Shown: positions 30,701 through 38,322 of the stretch, one piece after another
Layout of the letters: the number at the start of each line of letters is the position of its first letter
Position numbering within the stretch: the stretch's first letter is position 1
Assembly: GCF_015291665.1 (NCBI RefSeq)
Contig: NZ_CP030048.1
Span: 5,952,001 to 6,016,000, forward strand
Direction of reading: 5' to 3'
DNA from: Bradyrhizobium sp. CCBAU 53338
Lineage (GTDB): Bacteria > Pseudomonadota > Alphaproteobacteria > Rhizobiales > Xanthobacteraceae
DNA: 64,000 nucleotides
Notes under the pieces: model-generated
Told to the model about the DNA's origin: nothing
What the model saw: only the letters and a program-made list of their open reading frames with translations
Databases searched by the model: none
Translations under genes and position numbers: made by a program

Positions 30701-31441
30701 TCAGTCGACGCCAAGGGCTGACCTTTTGCCTCTCATCGTCGTTCGGCCAGTAGCGTTCCCGGCTATCTGACCTTTAGCCAATGTGAACGCGACGCACTCC
30801 TGGATGTGCCGGACGAGCACGTCTTTGGCGGTCCGGACGTCGCGCTTGAGGGCGCATTCGAGCAGCGCGCGATGCTCGCGCGCGGTGACCTCGCCGCGAA
30901 AGACGACGGCGATAATCAGGTAACGCAGATATTTATCGAAAACGGCCGAATGCGTATCGAGCAGCACCTTCGAGCCGCAAGCCGACAGCAGCGCATGATG
31001 GAATTCGAAATCGTAGCGCTTCCAGACGTCGGTACCCGTGCGATTGCCCGCGAGCAGGCGCGCCTCGACCACGGAAAGCTTGTGGTGCGCCGCTACAACT
31101 CGCCCTTCCCATTCCATATCGCCGCCTGCAAACGATGCCTCCAGGGCATGGCTCTCCAAAAGCTGGCGCAGGTTCGCAACCTCCTTGAAGTTCTGAACCG
31201 AGATCGACGCCACCTCGAAGCCGCGCGCGCCCTCGGCAACAATCAGTCCTTCCGAAGTCAGTCGGTTGAGGAGTTCGCGTAGCGTGCTGACACTGACGCC
31301 GTAGGTCTCCTTCAGCGCGTCGAGCCTGAGCCTTTGTGAAGGCGCGAGAGCCCCGGCGATTATGTCGTCCCGGATCCGGCGGTAAGCCCTTTCGCCAGCC
31401 GTTTCGGCGAGCGTCCGAGGTTGGTTGCCGTGCATGATCAA
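30701..31441 (-). CDS. GntR-family regulator of the TRAP operon
   Basis: A 244-246 residue FadR-type regulator. The winged helix-turn-helix contains LRLDALKETYGVSVSTLREL and LTSEGLIVAEGARGFEV. The C-terminal FCD domain has FEFHHALLSACGSKVLL and a His in EHRALLECAL. The TTG at 31441 has GGAG at eight bases; an ATG follows at 31435. It is divergent from the TRAP transporter operon across 110 bases and is its likely regulator. Confidence 0.92.
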   Translation of the reverse strand: MIMHGNQPRTLAETAGERAYRRIRDDIIAGALAPSQRLRLDALKETYGVSVSTLRELLNRLTSEGLIVAEGARGFEVASISVQNFKEVANLRQLLESHALEASFAGGDMEWEGRVVAAHHKLSVVEARLLAGNRTGTDVWKRYDFEFHHALLSACGSKVLLDTHSAVFDKYLRYLIIAVVFRGEVTAREHRALLECALKRDVRTAKDVLVRHIQECVAFTLAKGQIAGNATGRTTMRGKRSALGVD

Positions 31442-31551
31442 CCGATGATCTCCAAATCATATGACGATTGTATTTTTGACCATTGAACCACGGATCGCAA
31501 GAGGGATAGTTGGCTCACAGAAAGTACAAGAACGCCCTGGGAGGAATATCA

Positions 31552-32541
31552 ATGAGAGCGTCCTATTCGCGCCGTCGCGTTCTGGCTGCCGGCGCCTCCA
31601 TGCTCGCCGCGGCGACAATCGTCCCCACAACCGTCCGTGCCGCCACAAAGCTGCGCTTCAGTGCCGCCTTCACCGAAACTGACCTGCGAGCCCAGGCCTA
31701 CAAGGAATTCGCTGCGGCGATCAAAGACCAGTTCGAGTTCGAGCCGTATTGGGGCAACACCCTGTTCAAGCAGGGCGCCGAATTGGTCGCGCTCCAGCGG
31801 GACAATCTGGATCTGTGTAACCTCGCGCCTGCCGACATCTCCAAGCAGATCCCGGCCTGGTCGTTGCTCACTTCGGCGTTCCTTTTCCGCGATGCCGACC
31901 ACATGGCGAAAACGTTCAAGAGCGACATCGGGAAAACCTTCATCAAGATGGCCAAGGATCAGCTCGGCATCCAGGTCATCACGCCGGTCTATTTCGGCTC
32001 GCGCAGTGTCAATTTGAAGCCGACGAAGGAAATCAAGACGCCCGCCGACATGGCCGGCATCAAGCTGCGGATGCCGCCAGGGGAGTTCTGGCAGTTCCTC
32101 GGCGAGTCGCTCGGCGCCAACCCGACGCCGGTCGCCTATGCCGAGCTCTACACGGCACTTCAGACGGGCACCGTCGATGGGCAGGACAATCCGGTCGTCG
32201 CCTCGAAGCTCATGAAGTTCGACGAGGTGACGACGCAATTCGTCCTGACAAAGCATGTCATCGCCTACGACGTGATGGTCATCCGCTCCAAGATCTGGGA
32301 TGCGCTGAGTCCGGCGCAGCAAGCCGAATTCCAGGCGGCCGCGGATAAGATGTCGGCGGAGAACATCAAGCGTTTCGACTCTCAGGAGGCCGAGACGCTC
32401 GAATACTTCAAGAAGGAGGGCAAGAAGGTCTACGCGCCGGACGTGGCCGCCTTTCGGACTTATGCCCAGAAGAAGTACATCGACAAGTACGGCAAGGATT
32501 GGCCGACCGGCGCGCTCGAAGCCATCAACGCAATCGCGTAA
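31552..32541 (+). CDS. dctP: TRAP transporter substrate-binding protein DctP
   Basis: A 329-residue periplasmic protein. The start at 31552 follows GGGAGGA. The signal contains SRRRVLAAGASMLAAATIVP, a Tat-like twin-arginine motif. The DctP fold is supported by LRMPPGEFWQFLGESLGANP, whose Arg normally binds the ligand carboxylate, and by ALQTGTVDGQDNPVV. The substrate should be an organic acid; the operon context hints at an alicyclic or aromatic acid. It is followed by a two-tier stem-loop before dctQ. Confidence 0.94.
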   Translation: MRASYSRRRVLAAGASMLAAATIVPTTVRAATKLRFSAAFTETDLRAQAYKEFAAAIKDQFEFEPYWGNTLFKQGAELVALQRDNLDLCNLAPADISKQIPAWSLLTSAFLFRDADHMAKTFKSDIGKTFIKMAKDQLGIQVITPVYFGSRSVNLKPTKEIKTPADMAGIKLRMPPGEFWQFLGESLGANPTPVAYAELYTALQTGTVDGQDNPVVASKLMKFDEVTTQFVLTKHVIAYDVMVIRSKIWDALSPAQQAEFQAAADKMSAENIKRFDSQEAETLEYFKKEGKKVYAPDVAAFRTYAQKKYIDKYGKDWPTGALEAINAIA

Positions 32542-32542
32542 G

Positions 32543-32604
32543 GCAAGCCCCTTACACGGACGACCGACGCCTCTTACAGCCGGTCGTCCGCCGTAGCGGC
32601 TTGC
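32543..32604 (+). promoter_or_regulatory. two-tier stem-loop between dctP and dctQ
   Basis: The outer arms GCAAGCC / GGCTTGC (32543-32549, 32598-32604) enclose inner arms CGGACGACCG / CGGTCGTCCG (32557-32566, 32581-32590). It lies right after the dctP stop, a common place for a hairpin that stabilises the binding-protein mRNA or partly stops transcription. Confidence 0.55.
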
Positions 32605-32637
32605 TTGCTCCGGATACGCACCGCCGAAAGAGCGCCA

Positions 32638-33150
32638 ATGCATCCCCGTCTCATCGCCGTCGCGGACTGGCTCAGGCATCGCGCAGAGAACGTTGCCGTG
32701 GCGTTGCTGGCGGTGATGTTTGGCACGTTTATCCTGCAGATCGTCTTCCGCTACGTCCTCAATGATCCACTCGGGTGGTCGGAGGAACTCATCATCACCA
32801 CCTGGCTGTGGACGGTCTTGTGGGGAGCGGCATTCACGGTCAAGGAGACGGAGGAGATCCGCTTCGACATCATCTACTCGCAAATTTCAGAGCGCATGCG
32901 ACGGGTCTTCACGGTCATCACCGGCCTTGCGCTGGTTTTGATGTACGCCATCTCGCTGCCGGCGGCCTACAGCTACGTCAGCTTCATGAAGGTCGAGCAT
33001 TCGGCCTATCTGCGCGTGCCGCTCAACTGGATGTATTCGGTCTTCATCATCTTTGCGGTCGCATGTATCGTGCGCTACCTCTGGCTGATGTGGCGCGCCT
33101 TCCGCGGCGATGCGTCGCCCACGACCAACCCCGCGGAGCTCGGGGACTGA
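32638..33150 (+). CDS. dctQ: TRAP transporter small membrane subunit DctQ
   Basis: A 170-residue protein with four membrane helices and the DctQ signature FRYVLNDPLGWSEELIITTW. I chose the ATG at 32638 (MHPRLIAV). It ends two bases before dctM and forms the membrane core with it. Confidence 0.93.
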   Translation: MHPRLIAVADWLRHRAENVAVALLAVMFGTFILQIVFRYVLNDPLGWSEELIITTWLWTVLWGAAFTVKETEEIRFDIIYSQISERMRRVFTVITGLALVLMYAISLPAAYSYVSFMKVEHSAYLRVPLNWMYSVFIIFAVACIVRYLWLMWRAFRGDASPTTNPAELGD

Positions 33151-33152
33151 GA

Positions 33153-34451
33153 ATGATTATCTCCCCCTTCGCCCTCTGCATCATCGGCATCGTGCTGCTC
33201 GGCGCCCTCGGCCTGCCGATCGGTCACGCGATGATCGTCTCGTCGGTCTTCTATCTGCTGCTCAAGGGTCTTGACCTCGGCACGGCCGCCGAGCAGATCC
33301 TCAACGGCCTGTTCAACAGCTACGTCCTTCTTGCGATCCCGCTGTTCATCCTCGCTGCCGACCTGATGAACATCGGTAGCCTGACCGACCGGCTGCTGCG
33401 GTTCTGTCTGGTGCTGGTCGGCCGCTTCCGCGGCGGCCTCGGCCACGTCAATGTCGTCTCCAACATGATCTTCGCGGGCATGTCCGGTTCGGCGATCGCC
33501 GACGCGGTCGGCATCGGCCGGATCATCATCGGCATGATGACCAAAGAGAACCGCTACCCGGTGGCTTATGCGGCGGCGATCACCGCCTCCGCCGCCATCA
33601 TCGGCCCCATTATTCCGCCCTCGATCCCGATGGTGGTTTATGCCCTCGTTTCCGACACCTCCATTGGTTACCTGTTCCTCGGCGGCTTCGTGCCGGGCGT
33701 CATGCTCGGCATCGCCTTCATGGTGATGAACTCGATCATCGCGCGTCGGCGCAAGTACCCGGTTGAGCCGGCGATCCCGCTGAAAGAGGTGCCACGGATC
33801 ACATTGCGGGCTTTCCCGGCGCTGATGCTGCCGGTGATCCTGCTGTTCGGCATCTATGGCGGTGTGATGACGCCGACGGAAGGTGCAGCGGCGGCCGCCT
33901 TCTATGCGCTATTCGCCTCGACCGTGCTTTACCGCGCCGTGAGCTGGAGGCAGCTCTACGAAACCATCCTGACCAGCAGCAAGGCCACGGCCTCGATCGG
34001 CATGCTGATCGCAGGAGCGATGATCTTCAATTACGTGGTCACGATCGAGAATGTTCCAGCCTCTCTGGCGCGCCTCATGCAGGGCCATGCCATGAGCGCA
34101 CCGGTATTCATGCTGGCTGTGAACGTCTTGTTGCTGGTCCTCGGCTGCCTGCTCGAGGGCACGACGATACTCTTGATCATCGTGCCCATTTTCATCCCGA
34201 CGGCAAAAGCCCTGGGTATCGATCTGGTGCATTTCGGCGTGGTGGTCGTAGTCAACATCATGATCGGCCTCTTGACGCCGCCCTATGGGCTGTTGCTGTT
34301 CGTGCTGGCCAACATGACCAAGCAGCCGCTCGCGCGCATCGTGCGGGAAGCGGCGCCGTTCATCATCATGTCTCTGATCGTGCTCGTCATCATCGCGACC
34401 ATCCCCGATGCCGTGCTTTGGTTGCCGCGGCTGTTTGGCTATAAGGGCTGA
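33153..34451 (+). CDS. dctM: TRAP transporter large membrane subunit DctM
   Basis: A 432-residue, roughly 12-helix protein that carries out sodium-driven solute uptake. Family motifs include SGSAIADAVGIGRIIIGMM, IIPPSIPMVVYAL and GLLTPPYGLLLFVL. The start is two bases after the dctQ stop. It is followed after five bases by an AroQ-like gene in the same operon. Confidence 0.95.
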   Translation: MIISPFALCIIGIVLLGALGLPIGHAMIVSSVFYLLLKGLDLGTAAEQILNGLFNSYVLLAIPLFILAADLMNIGSLTDRLLRFCLVLVGRFRGGLGHVNVVSNMIFAGMSGSAIADAVGIGRIIIGMMTKENRYPVAYAAAITASAAIIGPIIPPSIPMVVYALVSDTSIGYLFLGGFVPGVMLGIAFMVMNSIIARRRKYPVEPAIPLKEVPRITLRAFPALMLPVILLFGIYGGVMTPTEGAAAAAFYALFASTVLYRAVSWRQLYETILTSSKATASIGMLIAGAMIFNYVVTIENVPASLARLMQGHAMSAPVFMLAVNVLLLVLGCLLEGTTILLIIVPIFIPTAKALGIDLVHFGVVVVVNIMIGLLTPPYGLLLFVLANMTKQPLARIVREAAPFIIMSLIVLVIIATIPDAVLWLPRLFGYKG

Positions 34452-34456
34452 AAATT

Positions 34457-34891
34457 ATGCAGAATGCGATCTACGTTCTCAACGGGCCGAACCTGAACCG
34501 GCTCGGCAAACGCGAGCCGGAGATTTATGGACGCACCACGCTCGCCGAAATCGAGGCGATGTGCCGCAAGGAAGCCGGCGATCGTCCCTTAGCGTTCCAC
34601 CAGACCAACGCCGAGAGCCAGATGATCGAATGGATTCACGAGGCGACCGATGATGGCGGCGTTGGAGTCATCGTCAATCCGGCCGGCTGGTCCTTCACCT
34701 CGATCGCCCTGATGGACGCGCTGAAGATGTTTTCCGGCCCGATCATCGAATTGCATATCTCCAACATTCATCGGCGCGAGAGCCTCTATCACAATTCGCT
34801 GGTATCGAAGGTCGCGACCTCCGTGATCGCCGGCCTTGGAGCCAACGGATATCGCATCGCAGTCGCAGCGATGAAGGAGATACTGGGCTAA
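34457..34891 (+). CDS. type II 3-dehydroquinate dehydratase-like protein (divergent AroQ)
   Basis: A 144-residue protein with the AroQ fold and length. The N-terminal LNGPNLNRLGKREPEIYG is canonical. Two later motifs are not: the usual NPxAYTHTS reads NPAGWSFTS, so the catalytic His position is Phe, and the usual HAREEFRHHS reads HRRESLYHNS, so one substrate-binding Arg position is Tyr. The chain is otherwise intact. In a TRAP operon it is likely a catabolic paralogue that acts on a related compound, not the biosynthetic enzyme. The alignment is by eye. Confidence 0.8.
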   Translation: MQNAIYVLNGPNLNRLGKREPEIYGRTTLAEIEAMCRKEAGDRPLAFHQTNAESQMIEWIHEATDDGGVGVIVNPAGWSFTSIALMDALKMFSGPIIELHISNIHRRESLYHNSLVSKVATSVIAGLGANGYRIAVAAMKEILG

Positions 34892-34943
34892 CCGGCCGTC
34901 CGGAGCGGCAGATTTGCAGGGCTTGTTTTCAGGAGGAATCGCG

Positions 34944-35630
34944 ATGCCGCTCAAAGGCAGGGCTTTCATGGCGATCTGGCACGATATCGAGGCCAGCGGC
35001 GAGGCGGAATACAGCGACTGGCATACGCGCCAGCATATGCCCGAGCGGCTCGGCGTCCCGGGCTTTCTCGCCGGTCGGCGTGGCGTCGACTGGAATTTGG
35101 TCCACCAGCGCTGGTTCACGCTTTACGAGACGCGTACGCTCGAAGTGCTGAGCTCCGACGACTACCGGGCACGCCTCAACAACCCGACGCATTGGAGCAA
35201 CCGCGTCCAACCCAACTTTCGCAACTTCGCGCGTTCGGCCTGCATTCTATCTGCCAGCGTGGGACGCGGGATGGGGGGCGCAATGGCCACGATCAGGCTT
35301 GCTATGGGTAAGGAAGCTCTGGCCGGTTTCGAGGCGATTGCCGACCGTCTGGCGCATCGCATCGCTCTTCTCGACGGCGTCTGCGGCGCCCATCTCGGCG
35401 TGGCCGCACCGCAGACGACACTGATCAGGACACGGGAAAGCGAACTCCGTGCCTCGACCGGCGAGGACGTCTTCGACGCGGTCGTTCTGGTCGACGGCGT
35501 CGGCCGTCGTGAGCTGACCCGGGTGGTTCCCGACGTGCAAGAGCTGCTGCATACAGCATTGACCGTCACCTCGCATGAGGATGGCATATACGATCTCGCT
35601 TATCTCCTGACAGCGGAGGACGTGGAGTGA
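34944..35630 (+). CDS. EthD-like dimeric alpha/beta-barrel protein
   Basis: A 228-residue protein with a strong AGGAGGAA before the ATG at 34944. The N-terminal half contains YSDWHTRQHMPERLGVPGFL, the form seen in EthD/dimeric alpha-beta barrel proteins. The second half may be another such domain. I do not recognise a specific family. Its stop overlaps the start of the flavoprotein gene by four bases, so it is co-translated with it. Confidence 0.65.
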   Translation: MPLKGRAFMAIWHDIEASGEAEYSDWHTRQHMPERLGVPGFLAGRRGVDWNLVHQRWFTLYETRTLEVLSSDDYRARLNNPTHWSNRVQPNFRNFARSACILSASVGRGMGGAMATIRLAMGKEALAGFEAIADRLAHRIALLDGVCGAHLGVAAPQTTLIRTRESELRASTGEDVFDAVVLVDGVGRRELTRVVPDVQELLHTALTVTSHEDGIYDLAYLLTAEDVE

Positions 35631-37429
35631 CGATCGTCGCTGGCGCGACCGGGGTGCCCGGTATCGTCGGCGATACGAGCATGCAGGCGCGCGCTCCTGA
35701 GGTCTGGGCTGCGCAGGCGCATCGCGAACAACCGTGGGACGTCGAGACTGACCTTGTTGTGGTAGGAGCGGGTGCCGCGGGCATGACCGCGGCTCTCGTC
35801 GGCGCGCTCGAAGGGCTCGAGGTTGTCCTCTGTGAAAAAACGGACAAGGTGGGTGGCACCACCGCCTTTTCGGCAGGCAGCGTCTGGATTCCCGGCAGCA
35901 GCCAAAGCTGGAGCGTGGGCAGGCCGGACACCGTCGAAGCCGCGAGAACTTATCTTGGTGCGCTGCTCGGCAACCATGCTAGCGACGCGCGTTTGGATGC
36001 ATATCTCCGGATGGGACCTCTGGTGCTGGACGATCTTGAAGCACGATCAAGCGTTCGATTCACCGCGCCCCCTGTTCACCCTGACTACAAGGCGCTTCCG
36101 GGGGCCGCCATCGGTGGAAGGGCTCTCGCCGCTGTCCCCTTCGACGGCCGCAAGCTCGGCGCCGACTTCGACCGGTTGAGGCCGCCGCGTCGCGAATTCA
36201 CGGTGCTAGGCGGTATGATGATCGGAAAAGCCGACATCGATCCGCTCCTGCACCCGTTTCGGTCATGGAAGAATTTGATACACGCTTTCGGTATGCTGGC
36301 GCGACACGGGCTCGACCGCATTCGCTTCCAGCGCGGAACCCGCCTCGTCATGGGCAACGCGCTTGCCGCCCGGCTGTTCTACGATGTGCGCCGAGCAGGC
36401 GTCGATGTGCGATTTGAAGCTGTCCTCCGGCAACTGGTGGTCGAAGATGGGCGGGTGATTGGCCTGATCGTCAACGTTCCTGGTCGCACGCTCTGTATAC
36501 GTGCCCGCAAGGGTGTCGTACTGGCGACCGGCGGCATCGGATGGAGTGCTGAACTTCGCGAACGACTGCTTCCGCTTTCGGCACGGCGCTTCTCGCTGGC
36601 GCCCGAATGCAATTGCGGAGATGGACTTTGCGCCGCCGAAGCTGTTGGTGGCGAGATCGTCTCCGATCTGGAGAGCCCTGCGCTGTGGATGCCGAGTTCG
36701 GTCATGCGGCAGCCCGACGGATATCTCTCCGTCTTCCCCCACATCATCCTCGACCGCGCGAAGCCGGGGCTTCTTGCTGTCGACGGCTCCGGCCGTCGTT
36801 TCGTCAACGAGGCCGACTCCTACCACGACTTCGTTGCAGCCATGCTTCGAGCAAGTGGCAAGGCCTCCCGGGTGCCCTCTTTTCTCGTTTGCGATCGACG
36901 CTTCATCGCCGAATACGGGCTCGGTCTCATCCACCCCGGCACACGTAACCTCAAACGATTTTGCGACGCCGGCTACTTGATCGTAGCTGATTCAATCGAG
37001 GAGTTGGCGCGAAAGATCGGCAGCGAGCCGGGCGAGCTTCACGCCACGATCGAGCGCTACAATGGTTACGCGGAGACCGGCGTCGACGAAGAGTTCGGCC
37101 GAGGCGCAAGCGAACTCAATCGCTTCAACGGCGACCCGGCGAACAAGCCGAACCCGTGCATGCGTAGCATCGGACGGGGCCCCTACTATGCCCTCGCAGT
37201 CTGGCCATCCGATCTCGCAAGCAGCGCCGGATTACGAACCGATGAACGCGGACGTGTGCTTCGGAGTGACGGCGAGGTGTTGAGCGGGCTCTATGCGGCA
37301 GGCAACGACGCCGTTTCAATTTTTCGCGGGACCTATCCGGGACCTGGTACAATGCTGGGCCCGGCAATCGTTTTTGGCTGGTGTGCGGCAATGGATGCGG
37401 CCGGAGCGTTAACGGCCTACCGAGCCTAA
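35627..37429 (+). CDS. FAD-binding dehydrogenase, 3-ketosteroid dehydrogenase-like
   Basis: A 600-residue flavoprotein starting at a GTG that overlaps the previous stop (GTGA). The FAD motif is LVVVGAGAAGMTAALVGALE. A KVGGTTAFSAGSVWIPG segment and a C-terminal LYAAGNDAVSIFRGTYPGPG region match the ketosteroid 1-dehydrogenase branch of the FAD-binding-2 family. It likely desaturates a cyclic keto acid or related ring compound imported by the TRAP system. It is the last gene of the operon. Confidence 0.85.
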   Translation: MTIVAGATGVPGIVGDTSMQARAPEVWAAQAHREQPWDVETDLVVVGAGAAGMTAALVGALEGLEVVLCEKTDKVGGTTAFSAGSVWIPGSSQSWSVGRPDTVEAARTYLGALLGNHASDARLDAYLRMGPLVLDDLEARSSVRFTAPPVHPDYKALPGAAIGGRALAAVPFDGRKLGADFDRLRPPRREFTVLGGMMIGKADIDPLLHPFRSWKNLIHAFGMLARHGLDRIRFQRGTRLVMGNALAARLFYDVRRAGVDVRFEAVLRQLVVEDGRVIGLIVNVPGRTLCIRARKGVVLATGGIGWSAELRERLLPLSARRFSLAPECNCGDGLCAAEAVGGEIVSDLESPALWMPSSVMRQPDGYLSVFPHIILDRAKPGLLAVDGSGRRFVNEADSYHDFVAAMLRASGKASRVPSFLVCDRRFIAEYGLGLIHPGTRNLKRFCDAGYLIVADSIEELARKIGSEPGELHATIERYNGYAETGVDEEFGRGASELNRFNGDPANKPNPCMRSIGRGPYYALAVWPSDLASSAGLRTDERGRVLRSDGEVLSGLYAAGNDAVSIFRGTYPGPGTMLGPAIVFGWCAAMDAAGALTAYRA

Positions 37430-37678
37430 GGTCCGCGGCTGCTGGCCAAGAAGCATAGCTTGTCAGCTTGCCGCCCATAGCCGACCTTGGCACGCTGCCC
37501 GCCGACCGTCAGCATTGCCCCGGAGCGGATCTCCGCCCAAACACGAGCGACGGCGATATCGGTTCGCGTGAACATGCTGCCTCCTGTTGCGGAAACCCGG
37601 TGGGATCGATCAGCTTGGCGATTGCCGGAAATATGGCCACGCGCCGCACGCCGATCTCTCGCTTTGTCTCACGGGCCG

Positions 37679-38152
37679 TCAGGCAAGCACGTCCGCCACG
37701 ACCGCCTTGACGACGTCCCTCACATCCGTCGGCCTCATCCGCACCTGCAAACCGCGCTGGCCGCCATTGAGATAGACCATTTCATGGCTGAGGGCGCTCT
37801 GCTCGATCACGATGGCGACCTGCTTGCGCTGCCCGAACGGGCTGATGCCGCCGACCTTGTAGCCGGTGACGCGCTCGGCCTCCGGCGGCTTCATCATCTG
37901 CGCCGACTTCCCGCTCACCGCCGCGGCGAGCTTCTTCATCGAGATTTCCTGGTCGGACGGGACGATCACGCAGACCGGCTTGCCGTCGACCAGCGTCATC
38001 AGGGTCTTCAACACGCGCGCAGGGTCCTCGCCAAGCGCGGCGGCCGCCTGCAGGCCGATGCTCTCGGCGTCGGGATCGTAGTCGTAAGCATGGACTGTGA
38101 AGGCGACACCGGCGACTGTCAGCGCGCGGGTGGCCGGGGTGACTTTGGACAT
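37679..38152 (-). CDS. ybaK: YbaK/EbsC-type Cys-tRNA(Pro) deacylase
   Basis: A 157-residue trans-editing protein that hydrolyses Cys-tRNA(Pro). The typical features are the N-terminal AGVAFTVHAYDYDPDAE, the catalytic-pocket Lys in RVLKTLMTL, and KVGGISPFGQRKQVAIVIE. It is a single gene 170 bases downstream of fdsA and separated from it by a strong hairpin. Confidence 0.93.
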   Translation of the reverse strand: MSKVTPATRALTVAGVAFTVHAYDYDPDAESIGLQAAAALGEDPARVLKTLMTLVDGKPVCVIVPSDQEISMKKLAAAVSGKSAQMMKPPEAERVTGYKVGGISPFGQRKQVAIVIEQSALSHEMVYLNGGQRGLQVRMRPTDVRDVVKAVVADVLA

Positions 38153-38242
38153 TGGTCACCTTTACCACCGTCGTTACGGGCGGCGAAGCCGGACGCTGTT
38201 GGTGATCATGCAATCATACAGGTGTTTTGCCCGACGCCGCAA

Positions 38243-38269
38243 GCAATTTTCGGCAAGACCGAAAATTGC
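38243..38269 (-). terminator. terminator of the formate dehydrogenase operon
   Basis: An 11-bp perfect stem (GCAATTTTCGG / CCGAAAATTGC) with a five-base loop lies 54 bases past the fdsA stop and before ybaK. Confidence 0.7.
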
Positions 38270-38288
38270 TCAAGCCGTTCAACCCCCG

Positions 38289-38312
38289 TTCTACTGTGCA
38301 TGGGGTTGTTTT
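38289..38312 (-). repeat. 24-bp dispersed repeat, copy 1
   Basis: The 24 bases match, in inverted orientation, those at 58704-58727 (AAAACAACCCCATGCACAG then TAGAA). Both copies follow the stop of a gene in the same sense and are preceded by CGCG-like bases. Confidence 0.75.
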
Positions 38313-38322
38313 GCGCGGATTG

